From the NCBI GenBank assembly GCA_021234155.1, contig JAJEKV010000008.1, positions 3,361,008-3,425,007 on the forward strand: a stretch of 64,000 bases of DNA. The letters are read 5' to 3'. Under the pieces are notes generated by a model. The model was not told the origin of the DNA and made no database searches. It saw only the letters and a list, made by a program, of their open reading frames with translations. This DNA is from Isoetes taiwanensis. Taxonomy: Eukaryota > Streptophyta > Lycopodiopsida > Isoetales > Isoetaceae. Each line of letters begins with the position of its first letter. Within the stretch, counting starts at the first letter, position 1. Below are positions 35,450 through 47,715 of this stretch, piece by piece. The translations under genes were made by a program, and so were the position numbers.

Positions 35450-37190
35450 ACTTTGGGATGAAAACTCCCGCCCGCCAAAGCTATGAGGGGTTTTGAGCAT
35501 TCTTTCCCAGGATGCATGATTTTTTTGTGGAAGTTGTCTCCGTAAGCTTGCTTTGACACAATGTGCAGATTCAAAGAGAAGAAAAATTAGAGATACAAGC
35601 ATTTGGTGACCTTTAATATACATGATCTTACATCTCAAATCTAGTCACAATATAAAAATATGGAACCTAGATCTTGGGTAAGATGCAAACTTCAACTCCC
35701 GCAGTTTCCTGCTATATCATCCCTTGAGTTAGGGATGTTAGGAGATGTGTAGACTCTTATATTTACGGTCCATCAATGGCAGCAGTAAACGTCCTCTATA
35801 GTATCTCAAATTTGATGCCCTTTGCTTGTTTCTTGGCTTGGAGAATGGAAGCTTGCGTTAATGACTCCGATTATACATGTAATAAGAGTCAATCAGTTTG
35901 TCATACAGATCATTTACACTATTGGATAAGACCAAGGCCCTTTGTTGTAGCAAGCCAAAACACTTAAATGACAGCCACCCACCTTTCTTACTTTCACAAC
36001 GTTTTTTTATATTAGAATATAATATAACTCCAGGCCTATTCATCCTTTCCAGAGCTGATAAGCATATGATAAGATGCAAAAATATATGCATTTTTTCTTG
36101 CTTATGAAGCATATGGTCAGATGCAAAAATTTGCAAGATTTTTCATCATCTCTCTTGTTAAGAGCCGAGTGACCGTCGTTTACATTTCTGAGATATAGAG
36201 TTATTTCTTAAACGTACGCCAAATGTTCACCATCTTCAGAGTTTAGAATTCAGAATCCAAGTTTGACAATTTGTAGGCAAGAAAAGGAGAAGGGACTGAA
36301 ACTGCAGGTCTGTGTAAGAAAATTCACAATCATTATATGTTTCAATTTGTTTCCCAAATGGTCAATTAAAAGCACCACAATTTCCTTGGGTTGACCATTG
36401 TAATTGCTATGATTGTGACTACAGTGGAATGTGCATGCTACCACAAAATAAGACCTATTATTTTAAATTTGGTTGGTCATTTAAGTGGTTCTTTTTGGAT
36501 TGTCCTTGTTTGGATGCAAGAAATGTCTATTAAAAACATTGTGAAATTTTTTTCCTTTTCTAAATGCCATTTTTTCTCTACATATGGCTAGGTGCACAAA
36601 CTCAAGTATAAGATCGGGTAGGGGTATGTAAAAATTACGACAGTCCATAAGTACATCTACGGAAGGGGGCAGGAACACTGGCATTTCTTATTCGATTTTC
36701 CACCTCCAAAAAGTCGTATACAAGGGTTTTTTGGTGACCCCTTGCACGCAGATGAGGTATCCCCATATGCCTAGGTGAAATCCCTGGGATGCACATGACG
36801 AAGAGGCTTGCAAATTATGCTTTGAGAGGTATATCTTTCTGTTCTTCTTTGAAGAACGAAAATACAAGCAAAAGCAACGAGATTCTCATGAACATAGTAT
36901 TGGATCTTGCTGCCTGCATGAACACAGTATCACAGCTTGCTACTTGAGCATAATAAGCTATATCTGTATGAACTGGGGATGTGTGAATTCTAGCTCTCAT
37001 ACAAACAAAGCTAATCTGCAAATTTACCGTGAAGATGAATGTTGTATTGTCTCTTATGTGAAAATACCTTCGCAAAAGAAAGTAAGGAAAGGTCAACAAA
37101 AACGCCTCAACCGGACCAATTTACGTATTTCACGCAATTTGTTCATGGAGGAAAAAGAAAGAGTAAGTTGTCTTGGATGCTAAGTACTAA
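35450..37190. other. AT-rich spacer, no supportable gene
   Basis: Only short unconvincing open stretches on both strands; no repeats were noticed. Confidence 0.4.
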
Positions 37191-37194
37191 AGAG

Positions 37195-37320
37195 ACTCAC
37201 CATGCACCCATTGCAAATGTACTGCTGCATGCATTGCAAAGTGCATGCATGGTATGCATGCACTGTGTGCATGCATTGCAAAGTGCATGCATTACATGCA
37301 TGCGTGCATGCATGCCAAAA
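37195..37320. repeat. CATGCA-rich palindromic repeat
   Basis: A run of GCATGCATTGCAAAGTGCAT words appears twice, with many overlapping CATGCA and TGCATG motifs to 37318. It can fold into several hairpins and carries multiple RY (CATGCA) motifs on both strands. Confidence 0.7.
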
Positions 37321-37751
37321 CCATAGGTTGGGAGTGCAAACTAACAAGAAATACAACACGCGCTTTATAAATGATGTTGGCATACCCTCACACAAATACA
37401 ACAATTGAATCATATGCAAACTATAGCAAAATGGTCATATATTTATATATTTTGTGCGACGAACTACTTTTTGTGATAAACATATATAATTCTTTGGCAT
37501 TACCTTTCCTTTTTCTTGCAAAAATTGTAGTGATGTGCGCTGGCTATGGTCAAAGCCCTTATCCTCCATGTCTATTCCAGTCTTTCTCGTCTAGAAACTC
37601 GAAGTGACATTGCGACCAGTAGTCCATGCTTGCAAATGGTGGCAAGGCGCTTCCGATAAGGCATATCCACCAACATAGCTATCTCCCTATCCATGGTAGA
37701 GCCTCTTCTTTAACAGATATGGCGTATCATTAAGAATGCTTGCAGATTTAG

Positions 37752-38300
37752 GATCCCATCGATCCGAGACATCGGATCGCCATTCTAGAATGGGGCGAGC
37801 ATGCATGTCTTGCATGCATGCATGCGGCGCATGCCCTTTCTGGTTGGGAGTTCGCTATTTTAGGCGCGGTTCTGCATCAACGTCTCATCCAAGCTTCCTC
37901 TTCTCTCCAACCAAACACCTTATTCTCTTTTTTCTCGAATCGGGGGGGAGGGGCTTCTCCCTGCTTGGTTTGGCCAATTTGGCATTTCTTTCATGCTATG
38001 GCATGTCCTTTCTCGGCCTTGGCTCTTCTTTAGCCTTCATCCTGTGACCTTCGTCCTCGATACCAGTTTTGTTAAGGAAGTCCTTTGGTATTCGGGCGGT
38101 TTGTTGGTTTTATGCTAGCCCCATTCTAGAATCCCATCGATCCGGAGACATCGGATCGCCATTCTAGAATGGGGGCGAGCATGCATGTTTTGTGATTCAT
38201 GCATGCGCGCATGCCCTTTTCGGGTTGGGAGTTCGCTATTTTAGGCGCAGATTCGCATCAACGTCTCATTGGGCGCTTCCTCTTCTCAGCAGCCTTTATT
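37752..38300. repeat. Duplicated palindrome-rich unit of about 155-170 bp
   Basis: Copy A 37752-37906 and copy B 38131-38300 share ATCCCATCGATCC, GACATCGGATCGCCATTCTA, GCGAGCATGCATG, GTTGGGAGTTCGCTATTTTA and CATCAACGTCTCAT. Internal palindromes include CATTCTAGAATG and CATGCATG runs. A linked segment GGGCGGTTTGTTGGTTT...CCATTCTAGAAT occurs at 38093-38131 and 38783-38821, framing the region. Confidence 0.8.
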
Positions 38301-38584
38301 TTTTCTTTTCTTTGAACCCACCCTCCCCTTCTTTGTTTATTGTATTTGTCGCCTGGCACGCTGCGTGACCAGCCCCTTTATTTGAAGAGGTTTTGTTTTA
38401 TTGTCGCGGCACGGCGTGGATCAGCCCCCTCCACTCGGGAGGTTTGTTTTGTCACGTTTTTTTTGTGTTGGTGATGCGTGTAGTTGGCGCGGCGGCATCT
38501 GTTTTCGACTTCTCCATTCGTGGGTTTTGGGAGCCGATTTCTCGCCTTTACGCTTGTCCAAGCCCCCTTGTCGAAGGCTTATCA

Positions 38585-38700
38585 CTAGGTTTTTCCTCGA
38601 AAACCCGAAGGGCGGGGTTGTTTAATCCGTTGATAAGCTTTTCGTGTACACTAGCCAAACATCTATTAGCATTGTATTTTATGGGGTCCAAATTATATAA
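38585..38700 (+). mobile_element. LINE 3' UTR-like fragment
   Basis: CTCGAAAACCCGAAGGGCGG followed by GGTTGTTTAATCCG (about 38595-38628) matches the LINE stretch CTCAAAACCCTTCGGGCGGG...TTTTTAATCCGG at 9089-9122, and a later TTGTATTTTATGGGGTCC matches TTGTATTGGGTCCC. No tandem tail remains. Confidence 0.55.
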
Positions 38701-39721
38701 TTGGATATTCCCTTTATTTTTCATGGGTAGTTCGCATGTGTGCGGCTACCCACTATCCACCATTGTAGAAAATCTGCTGAATCGGGCGGTTTGTTGGTTT
38801 CATGCGAGCCCCATTCTAGAATTTGAAATTTCTATTGAAACTTCTTGAAATGTTGTACAAAAATGATTCTTTCATGTTTACCTTTGCAGATGCAATTCCA
38901 TCAAGAATAGAATCTATTATCTCCATGCCATAGCATTAGCTCAACTTTGCTTTGTGTATAAGATCTTTTAGAGGGTAAGTATGCACATGTGCTGCCATTC
39001 TCATCAAGATTTGTATTCATTGTTTAATATGCTGTTAACAATTAAGGTGCCTCTTCTTACATTGGTCGATTGTGTGATCCTATATTAGAAAGGATGCCAT
39101 GCCACTCAAGTCTATTCCTTTTATTCTAATCTTAAAAGCAAGCCAAATTCTAACATTTGTTATCCGTCACAGACCATATTTATATTTCCCTTTTTACCAA
39201 AGGTTTATTGAAGAGTCATTACAACGTTTTGTTGACATGTAGGCGAGTCCATGCTAGAACTGAGTTTTTGACAATCCTCCATGTACAAAACATCTAAAGT
39301 TGTTAACTTAACTGAAGATGTATTTGACAACCTTCAACGTCAGCAATGGATATAGACCATTCATATTTGATGCAGCCACTGAAAAAATCCACGCCTTAAG
39401 GTATAAGCTGAAATGCTATTTATAACTTTCGATGCCCATCCGTTACTGATAATTGTTTCTCTTCGCTGATGATTGTTTCTTTTCTCTGATAATTATTTCT
39501 CTTCTTTGTCTTTGTATAAGGCTTTCTATCGAAAGACTCGATCTAGATTCCTTTTCATCCCATCCTTGCAGGTACACATATTAGTAACCACAAATCTATG
39601 CACATGAACAATAGGTGCAGGATGGCATGTACACCCAGATCCTTTATGCTCCCCTCATGCAATGCAACATTGTTCTCATTAAGCTTTGCAAATTTATAGA
39701 TACGCAATGGATTATTCGATT

Positions 39722-39889
39722 ATCATTCTAGGGGTACTAGAGAAGGCAGAAGTGGCAGCAGCAACTCTGGAATCTACCACAGGACCTGGTGTGCTTGCTG
39801 GGCTCACAACTATTTTTGTTGAAGCTGATGTAGCTGGAGGAATTGTAGCAGCCAATGGGATGCTTCAATCGCTGTGCATACATGAATAA
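39722..39889 (+). CDS. Possible isolated terminal exon, unknown
   Basis: After CATTCTAG the plus strand reads VLEKAEVAAATLESTTGPGV then LAGLTTIFVEADVAGGIVAA to a TAA at 39887. Composition (Ala/Gly/Val-rich, alternating) looks coding compared with the neighbourhood, but no partner exons or family were found. Confidence 0.25.
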   Translation: MILGVLEKAEVAAATLESTTGPGVLAGLTTIFVEADVAGGIVAANGMLQSLCIHE

Positions 39890-40069
39890 CCTTTCAAGTT
39901 ACTAAAATATATGGATTTGCTATCAATTTATCCGTTGTTTCCAGTAGATTGATAAAATTCTCTTACTATTTGTTAGTCTTCTATATTTCCTTAGTAGATT
40001 TATACGAGATTTTGTATCTTATGATCTCTTTGTGAATATATTTTAGACATGTCAAATCATTCAGATGGA

Positions 40070-40131
40070 GGCCTTTTTTTTTCGTTAGCTGGATAGTCCA
40101 ATGTTAACTATTCTATTCTATTCTATTCTTC
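40070..40131 (+). repeat. Short element 3' end with (TATTC)n tail
   Basis: GGATAGTCCAATGTTAACTA runs into TATTC units to about 40131, resembling the GTCCA..TTAA plus tandem-tail arrangement at 13250 and the tail of 34840-34861. The upstream match to the LINE is weak. Confidence 0.4.
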
Positions 40132-42778
40132 TCCTATCTAAATTGTGGCTGCGTAGCATTGGATTGAATAGCCAGTTGTGAAGAATCTCATGACTCGATC
40201 AACTGGGACTACCACAATGTAGACGTCATCACTGATTTGATATCAGAGCAAATAAGAGTATTTTTCAAGCCTTCCTTATACGACTTGTCACTAGGTTTGC
40301 TTTATTGCAAGTAGGGTAAGCCGCATTCATCATAATGTTTTTGGGCATCATTGTTTTTGAGCATTGTATCTTCTATCTCACTATTGATAGTACAGATCTA
40401 GGCTTTGGTATATTCTTATAACTTCAGTCAGTATGCAATTTTCAAACCTTTGTTATAGACATCATCTATTGATACATGAATGTTTTTTGATATGTTTAAG
40501 TGGCAATCAGTCAATCATTGTTCTATGCATTTGGCAGGTGTTAAAGTGCATATTTTGTGTTGTAGCACGAATACCATTATCAAAATGGAAGCCTGAGATA
40601 GAACGCTGTCAGTGAGCAGTGGCATTTTGGCAATGACATTTAAGCAATTGACAATGGAATTTGAATAAGTCTTATCTGGTATAGTATGCTAACGTACAAG
40701 TACCATCTAAACTGCTTCAAATTCCTTTGACTTTAATGTTGTATCCAAAGCCCAGGCTTTAAGAATCCAAAATGTTTTGATGCAGAAGATATGCATCTGA
40801 AATTGCTGCCGTTATTTCCATTGGTACTAAATTTTATAATTTTTGTTGAAATCTAGCTGTATTTCTATTCTTCTATTGTGATATGGACAATGAGTACACT
40901 TGCTTTGGTTTTGTGAAACAATTTTCTTCTTTATTGACATTCATATTTTGGGATAGGAGAAGTACAAGTGTTGAAGATTATGCAAGAAAACATGTACAAG
41001 CTTCTGCTTACAATAAAATGTTCTCATCTTCTTTTCCTTCCTTCAATGATTGTAGTGTTAGATAAATTTGCATTCTTGATGGAAAAAATGGTAGCATTAC
41101 GTTGCAAAATCGGTATGGTTTAGCATTATGTCGTAGATTCGTTTCTGGGCTGAGGTGTATATGCATTCAAGCGTTTCAGAGCCTATTTATAGCTTTAAAC
41201 ATTTTGGGAGTGAGCTCCCTGCCAATTCATGAACGTATCAAAAGTTCGAGAAGTTGGCACTTTATATGTTAGTCTTTATATTAGAGATTGCATTTTGTTA
41301 GACTAGAATCTTAGAAGCTACAAAGATGTAATGCATGGGGTATTATCTGGAAGTCTATTTATTTGCAATACTTTCATTTCATTAGATGCATGGTCAAGGC
41401 ACACCACAAAGGCAAAAAATTTGGTAGCAGTTTGTTACTGCGATCAGTTTGGCACCAAAATCTGATCCAACATTTTTGTTTCTTAGATCTTCGAAATCGT
41501 CCTGTTATATCCACCACATTCTTCATTATAAATTTGAAATACTTAAGTAGCTACTACAACCTAAATGTCCATATATAGATGTGCAGATATTTTTGTATAT
41601 TTTGGCTTTATATAAATTGATTGGAGAGCCCACTCAAATGTTTGATGGCATTATTGTTCAAGCAGGAAAATAAGGCATTCCTATATTTCATGTTCAAATT
41701 GTTCAACATGATATCAATATGACAAGTAATTGCATAAATTTAAAGCTACTTATGGACATCTCTTTTGAAGGCTTTCAAGAAGATGTTCATGTGTCAAAGA
41801 TGCCGGGTAGAAGCAAGTTTTTATAAAATTTCTAAATCCACGATTCGGTTTTGAGCACCATGAAAGTTTTGAACGATATTGAAAACTCGATGAAACATCT
41901 ACGTTAAAAAATAGTATGCGTTAAAAAGTAGTATATTTAAACCAAACGTGAAAATATCCATTGGTGGAGATACTTCATCTAGCTTTATGTTTTTCCCATA
42001 ACACCTTTTAAGACCTCACAAATAATGATAATTCTAGACTGAATTTGGGGGAACTATTTTACATCCATGAATGAAAATTTTTGATGATAATCCACATACA
42101 CAAAATAGGCCATACCTATTTATGCTAACATTTAATATATAATCGGTTTATTTGTCAAATTCGTAGAGAATTTTTAGACAATGACACCTCATGCTTGACA
42201 TAGACATAACACTATATAGCATTTATGGATTAATGTTATTCAAAAAAGTCCACATCAAATTTGCTTTTAATTTGTATCTCCTATCGGAGAAATCTAACGT
42301 ATCATTCTCTTTCTCTTATTCACCCATTTCAGACACCGTCCGTCCGTCCACCCCTTTCAAATTTTTCTATCTATCTATGCACCTCTTTCAAATTTGTAAA
42401 ATAATGTACACATGTTTTTTACTTAATGGCTGTCGACAACAAAATTGTATTAATGCCCGACACCTTCAAGGTTTGAAAAATACCCAATAAACCCCTTTGT
42501 TTGTCTGACCCAAATTAAAAATTGCTGGTCTGAATTTTTGGTGCCGAAAATTTTCCGATAGAAAAAAACATATAAAATCCGATATATTTTATCTTGTTTA
42601 TATCTTGTTATACATTACAAGAATTTAACGTGCTGGGAAGCCAATGCCCATTGGCCTAGAGGCCCTTTTTTTTTTCCCCAGCTCTGGAAATTGAACCTAG
42701 ATATGGCCATTGTTGCATTGCCCATGGTGTAGGAGGAGCATCAATGTCATAAGTCATGGGTGCTCCGCCTACATCATC

Positions 42779-42804
42779 TTTTTTTTTTTTTTTTTTTTTT
42801 TTTT
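42779..42804. repeat. Poly(T) run of 26
   Basis: An uninterrupted T tract just left of the Helitron-type helicase remnant; on the minus strand it is a poly(A) after the helicase end. A nearby short palindrome GCCAATGCCCATTGGC lies at 42640-42655. Confidence 0.8.
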
Positions 42805-42879
42805 GGAGGATTAAGAGTAGATGCATACCTGATTTCTGGTAGGAGTTCTTTGTAAACGACATTTCTTGCAGTCTGTGCT

Positions 42880-43841
42880 ATGTTGCTGGCGTCCGGATTA
42901 ACACGTCTTCTTTTCTTCGGACACGTGTCAGAGCTGTGTATAGTTGTCCATGTGCAAAGACTTCTGTTCTTAAGTCAAGGACTATTTTGTCGAGTGTTAG
43001 TCCTAGACAGCTGTTGAATGTTGTTGAATAAGCTGGTCGCAATGGGAGTTGACGCCTATGGATTGTCCAAGGTCGATTATCTGGTTGGTAAAAGAAGTCT
43101 ACTCGAGATATAGGGTGGATGCTTCCATTGTGTTCCGATTCATCTGCGAGTAGTTTGACAGTAACAAACTTGTTGTGGGTTTTACATATCATTACCCTTG
43201 CATTTTTTACTAAGCCTCTTTCTTTCTCTAATGTTTTTGTTAAATGGCATATTGTGTTAGGCTTTAGTTGAAGTTCATGTTGGGGGAGTGCGGTTAAGAA
43301 AGTCGATTGTTGCCATTGGGTGATCTTCTATAGTTTGGTCATTTTCCGTGAGTCTATCAACGCTGAAATAAAGCTTTAGAAGTCCAGGTAACATTTCCAG
43401 AATCTAGTTGTTGAATGCATCAACAATGATATTTCTTGGAGATAAGAAAGCTCTTTTTTTACAAAGATCAGGGTTGCTAAGTATGTATTTATCGTAAAGG
43501 AAGGTGATAGCATCTGTGATGTCGATGGTTGTTTTGAATAATGTTAGTGGAATGTCTTCAAGTAAGGTGCCTTCGCCAATGGCATCGACAAAATGTATGA
43601 GTTCTGTGTCGGTGGCATTTCTTATAGGTGCGGTAAGATGTAACAGATCAAAATGGTTCCATAGAGGAGATGATCTGATAGATGCATTTATTGTTGCAGT
43701 CTTTCCTGCCTGTTTAACAATGGGAGCAATTTGTCTAAAGTCCCCTACTGCGATGAATAATTTGCCTCCAAATGGCAAGGGTAGGTTCATTATTTTTGGA
43801 AGAAGTATGTCGACTGCTTCTATGACAGCTCTGTTTGCCAT
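42880..43841 (-). pseudogene. Pif1-like helicase of Helitron type, C-terminal part, broken
   Basis: Read on the minus strand: MANRAVIEAVDILLPKIMN and GKLFIAVGDFRQIAPIVKQA (helicase motifs around the Walker B/III region), then SPLWNHFDLLHLTAPIRN. After a TAG (about 43408) and a frameshift come HELQLKPNTI, GLVKNARVMICKTHNKFVTV, and the C-terminal core RRQLPLRPAYSTTFN, GLTLDKIVLDLR, FAHGQLYTALTRVRR. These are the conserved motifs of Pif1-family helicases carried by plant Helitrons. The Walker A part is not found and no Rep nuclease domain is visible, so the element is truncated. Confidence 0.85.
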
Positions 43842-44079
43842 GGGGAATTCGTGTGCCTATATACGCTGCTAATTCTGCTATTGGAACAAAACTATGAGCC
43901 GCTTCGAGAACCTCCACAAGCAACAGCATCCTCGTCTACACTTTGCTTTACAAACGAATTGCTATTAAGAATCACTTCATAGTCATTCTTGACTCTAGAG
44001 TACTTTCTGTTTGCAGGGTGCACCTTCCCTCTTGAAATATAGTAGGTATGTACATCTATTAAACAGCAATAAGAATCAA

Positions 44080-44482
44080 CTACAGATCCAATCTAAAATA
44101 ACATGCCACAACATGCCTTACTCGACCGTCTTCAAACACATCAAAGAACATAGTCCCTGCATCATCAAACATACACGCCTGGATTTCCGTATTCTGCAAT
44201 AAAACCAACACTCGTCCACATCTGTTAAACTCTTACACACAGACCTTGCAAAAATCAATACAAATAACATACAGCCTCATCAATCAGCTCAATATGGAAA
44301 ACATGTCCTGCGCCACGAGCATTTCTATATGATCTCAGCACTCCTTTCCTTGTCACACGACCCTTAATTGTCCAACCCATCTCATAAGGAGTGAGGTCTG
44401 CTATAGGTAAAATTCGTCCACTGATCAGAGCCCCAGACCTTCCCTTTACATACTCACCCCTTTTTCCCCTCTTCACAGCTGC
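44080..44482 (-). pseudogene. RPA70 (RPA1)-like OB-fold fragment
   Basis: Two exons, about 44482-44273 and 44193-44080 (donor GTATGT, acceptor TTGCAG). They read LISGRILPIADLTPYEMGWT, IKGRVTRKGVLRSYRNARGA, GHVFHIELIDEA, then NTEIQACMFDDAGTMFFDVF before a TAG. This is the start of DNA-binding domain A of the large replication protein A subunit. It ends early, lacking the other OB folds. Plant Helitrons often carry RPA1-like genes beside the helicase, and this lies upstream of the Pif1 remnant on the same strand, so a common element is likely. Confidence 0.78.
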
Positions 44483-46949
44483 ATCAATTCAAACAAAAAA
44501 TTATCCACGTAACATAATTCTCACTCCATTTTGTACCAGATCCTCAATTCCAAACCTTGATTTGCCGCTCCCTCTCCCATGCAACTCTTCAATTCCAATT
44601 TCTCCCCTCCCCTGCTGACCGCTGACTCCCCACTCTGTTGCCCGCCCACATCTAACCCCCATGCAATTTACTCAAGGCAGGGAACCAAAGAAAAAAAAAA
44701 AAACAACTTCCCACGACACACATACTTACCTCCCGCTCCCTCCCCCGCTGCTTCCATCGCCTCCAAGCCCACTTCTCCAAAGCCATCGCTCCCTTCCTCA
44801 CCTTGACCCATCACCGGAAAACACACCGGAAAAACCCCGTCAAAAAAACAGATAAATCAAATTTTTATGAGGGTTGCCTAACCCCCCCCCCACTTTTTCT
44901 GCTGGTTACGAGCTATACCACGTGTCTGTCCGTCGTTTGTTTTCTTTTTTAGCCGCCCTGATTTTTTTATTTTTGATCATAGGATCGGGAAATTAGAAAA
45001 GCAAGTATTTGCCCCCGGAGTATTAAACCTCTCAGTTATTTCAATCTCGTCCTTTCAGATTTCCGCTTAGTTTCTAATCTCCACCTTCTCTGATTTCTCT
45101 TCTATTTCGCCATGGCCAAGCCAAGCCAAGCTTTTTGAGATCTACCAAGCTTTTCGTGGTGGCCATAGCAAAGCTTTAAGGTCGCCCGGATTTAGTCTTA
45201 CCCTAATTTAGTTTTTCCAGTTTAAGCGGCCTACAAAACTCATCCTATGCAAGTTTTGATGAGGCAAGGAAAGCATGGGGATTAGTAACTAATAGGAGCG
45301 GGGACTTGACAAGGCAAGTTCTTTCTGGATTCGCACCAGGAGGATAAGAGATAAGCTAAAAGCTTATTCTGCATTATATTGTAAGTTCTACTTAAGTGCT
45401 TTTTATTAATTTGAAGCATTAAGCTTTCATTCGAGAATGTCCTAGGCCTTACAATGTTATGCCAACGCGATTGGAGCTGGTTTCGGATCATCCAAATACT
45501 AGTGAAGTTCGGTCCATGTGTTTTTCCAATCAATCGCAATGTGTGAGTTGGAAATTTGGTGAGCATATTTTTATTTGTTTTGCTTTATTTATTGAGTTGC
45601 AAACGCACAAGCATGGATTCTGAAGCAATGCCTGGTAAAAAAAGAAGGTAAGGGCCACCTAGTAAAAGCATGCAAAGGTCTCTCAATGTTTTTAACACGT
45701 TTTTTGATCCATGCCATTTTTACCTAAATAATTTTGTTTGCAAAAGATAGAACTTATGAAGGAACTAGCTGCATTGCTCTTATTTCGTAAATCATCAGAA
45801 GGTGCTATTAGGCTTGTCAATGCCATGGTTCTTTCGCTGTTGTTTGAACATCTCAATGGAGTCCTTGATGTGAATCAAGAGGGAAGTATTCAAAATTACA
45901 GTTTATTTGATTTTCTAGTGTATCTATTCCCTGGTTTACAACCGTTTGTGAATCTTTCCAAGAAAGGATGCCAAAAAAAAAAATTAAAAATTGAGTTGTC
46001 TTCAACAAAGATGTCTGAGTGTGCAAATCCGCACCACCTCGGCATAGATAAGGAAGTTAGGGCTAATCCTCTCATAGAACCGTCACCACACTCCTCGGAG
46101 GAGATCCAAAGAAGGGGGCATGATATATAAACATAACATCAACATTAAGCAAATGACGTGTATATGCGAAGATATGGCACATCATGAGAAGTCCATGCAA
46201 AGATATGGCACATCATTTGTCATGTCGTGGTATAAGCATGTAAATGTTTGCCGTTTGTAATATTAATTTGTACAAAATTTTCATGGCATTCATTTTTTCG
46301 GTTAACTACGCTTGAGCTTGTATATGTTGCACACAATGGTTTCGTTAAGCCAATTGGTGACGATTGTACACTTTGCATGAAACTAGCATGCGATAGAATG
46401 ATAAAGTGAGAGAACCGCATAACAAATCCATGTATAATATCAATTTCGTTTTCTAGATGCTTGTGGAATTGTCAAAGAAATCAATTCCAGACAAAATTTC
46501 AATGGGAAAAAAATCATCTACTAGGTCCAGTCTTCATAGCCATTTGTTTGATGTCAGGTGTCCTCCTACCTTGAAAATTTATCTAAAGTAGGATAATTTA
46601 TCCATTTTGTCATACCATTCGCCCATTTCATGCTATTCGGTTGTATGATTTACGCTTCCGATAATCGACCATGGTGCTATCCGAATATGCGTTCTAGACA
46701 AGAGGAATGATCCGATCCTAGAGCGGAGCATCTCCAAACCGATGCAACTTGAAAACATCTATAGGGATTGTTGTATAATTATTAATATAATGCGGTGACC
46801 TTGTTGTGCAAGGCCATATTTGCACGCATGTTTTGAGGCCTGTCCATTCTTGTGCTGCAACTAGAATATGGTAAATGTCCTTGGCTGTGAGCTTTGATTC
46901 CTTTTGTTATTATTTGATGACTATTGATATTTTGTTACAAATGTTTCAG
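44483..46949. other. Spacer, one open frame of unknown nature
   Basis: C-rich stretches at 44580-44900. A plus-strand frame at 45738-46130 (about 127 codons, ELAALLLFRKSSEGAIRLVN, LFDFLVYLFPGLQPFVNLSK) looks partly coding but matches no family I know. The word GCAAAGATATGGCACATCAT at 46196-46215 nearly repeats one at 46167-46186. Confidence 0.35.
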
Positions 46950-47212
46950 GCGATTTATTAGAGCGAGTGCATAGGCAAATACGAGAAATTAATTGGATCC
47001 CTCACAAGCTTATGGATTCTCTAGTATGGCCTGTTGTTGAAGATGGTCGCATCTTTGGAAGTCCCACATATTAAGACAATCATGTTTGTCCGCCATCTGC
47101 ACCTCAAGCACTTCATATGAATATGAAGTCCACAATGGAATCAATGCGGGAAGATAGCAGTTCATATCGGGCTACATTTTACGAACCATTATTGAGGGCT
47201 ATGATGGCTTAA
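46950..47212 (+). pseudogene. Unknown exon with one in-frame stop
   Basis: After ATGTTTCAG the frame reads DLLERVHRQIREINWIPHKL, MDSLVWPVVEDGRIFGSPTY, TAA, then continues in the same frame (APQALHMNMKSTMESMREDS, YRATFYEPLLRAMM) to a second TAA at 47210-47212. The coding look on both sides of the stop suggests a recently inactivated exon. Family not recognised. Confidence 0.4.
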
Positions 47213-47294
47213 CCCTCTTAAAGGCGCCCAAGGTTATAAGGAGTCATTAAGGCTAGCGGATATGCCTTCTCTTGCGAGACATTTAATCTGAGAT

Positions 47295-47715
47295 TTCTCC
47301 ATGCATCTCGTGTGGACAACTCCATTGCAAATATGTTTTGCCTTGCACATTCTTTTTATATCCGTAGGATGGGCAACATTGGTCGGATTGTCTATTATCA
47401 TTCTTGTTGTACTTCTTAACTCCCTCTTAGCAATGTTACTGCGTAAGTTCAGATTGGTCTTATGAGAGCTCGAGAATGAAAGGCTAAGGGCTACGTCAGA
47501 GGCCCTCAGTGGCATGAAGGTTCTAAGATTACAAGCATGGGAGGACCATTTCAAAACAACACTTGATAAGCTTTCTAGAGTTGAGCTGAAATGGCTATTT
47601 GGTTATGACCTGTAGTCATAGCAACCTCAACCTTTATTGCTTGCTTGCTAACCGGAATTCCTTCAAATGCAACCAATGCGTTTAAAACAATTACAAGATT
47701 CCTAGCCCAGGATTG
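47295..47715 (+). pseudogene. ABCC (MRP-type) transporter fragment
   Basis: The peptide HLVWTTPLQICFALHILFI, LLNSLLAMLLRKFRLVL, ENERLRATSEALSGMKVLRL, QAWEDHFKTTLDKLSRVELK and, after a frame change, PVVIATSTFIACLLTGIPSN follows the first transmembrane domain of plant ABCC vacuolar glutathione-conjugate pumps. An in-frame TGA (about 47465) and a frameshift near 47605 show it is dead; the nucleotide-binding domains are absent. Confidence 0.8.

Larger units (their letters stand above)
38830..42600. other. Long AT-rich spacer
   Basis: Apart from one exon-like segment (39722-39889) and a short (TATTC)n tail (40111-40131) I see no gene. Stops are frequent in all frames. Confidence 0.4.

Noticed and set aside
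36815-37419. Cys/His-rich short frames around the CATGCA cluster
   Set aside because: The CMHCKVHA-type repeats simply translate the CATGCA palindromes.
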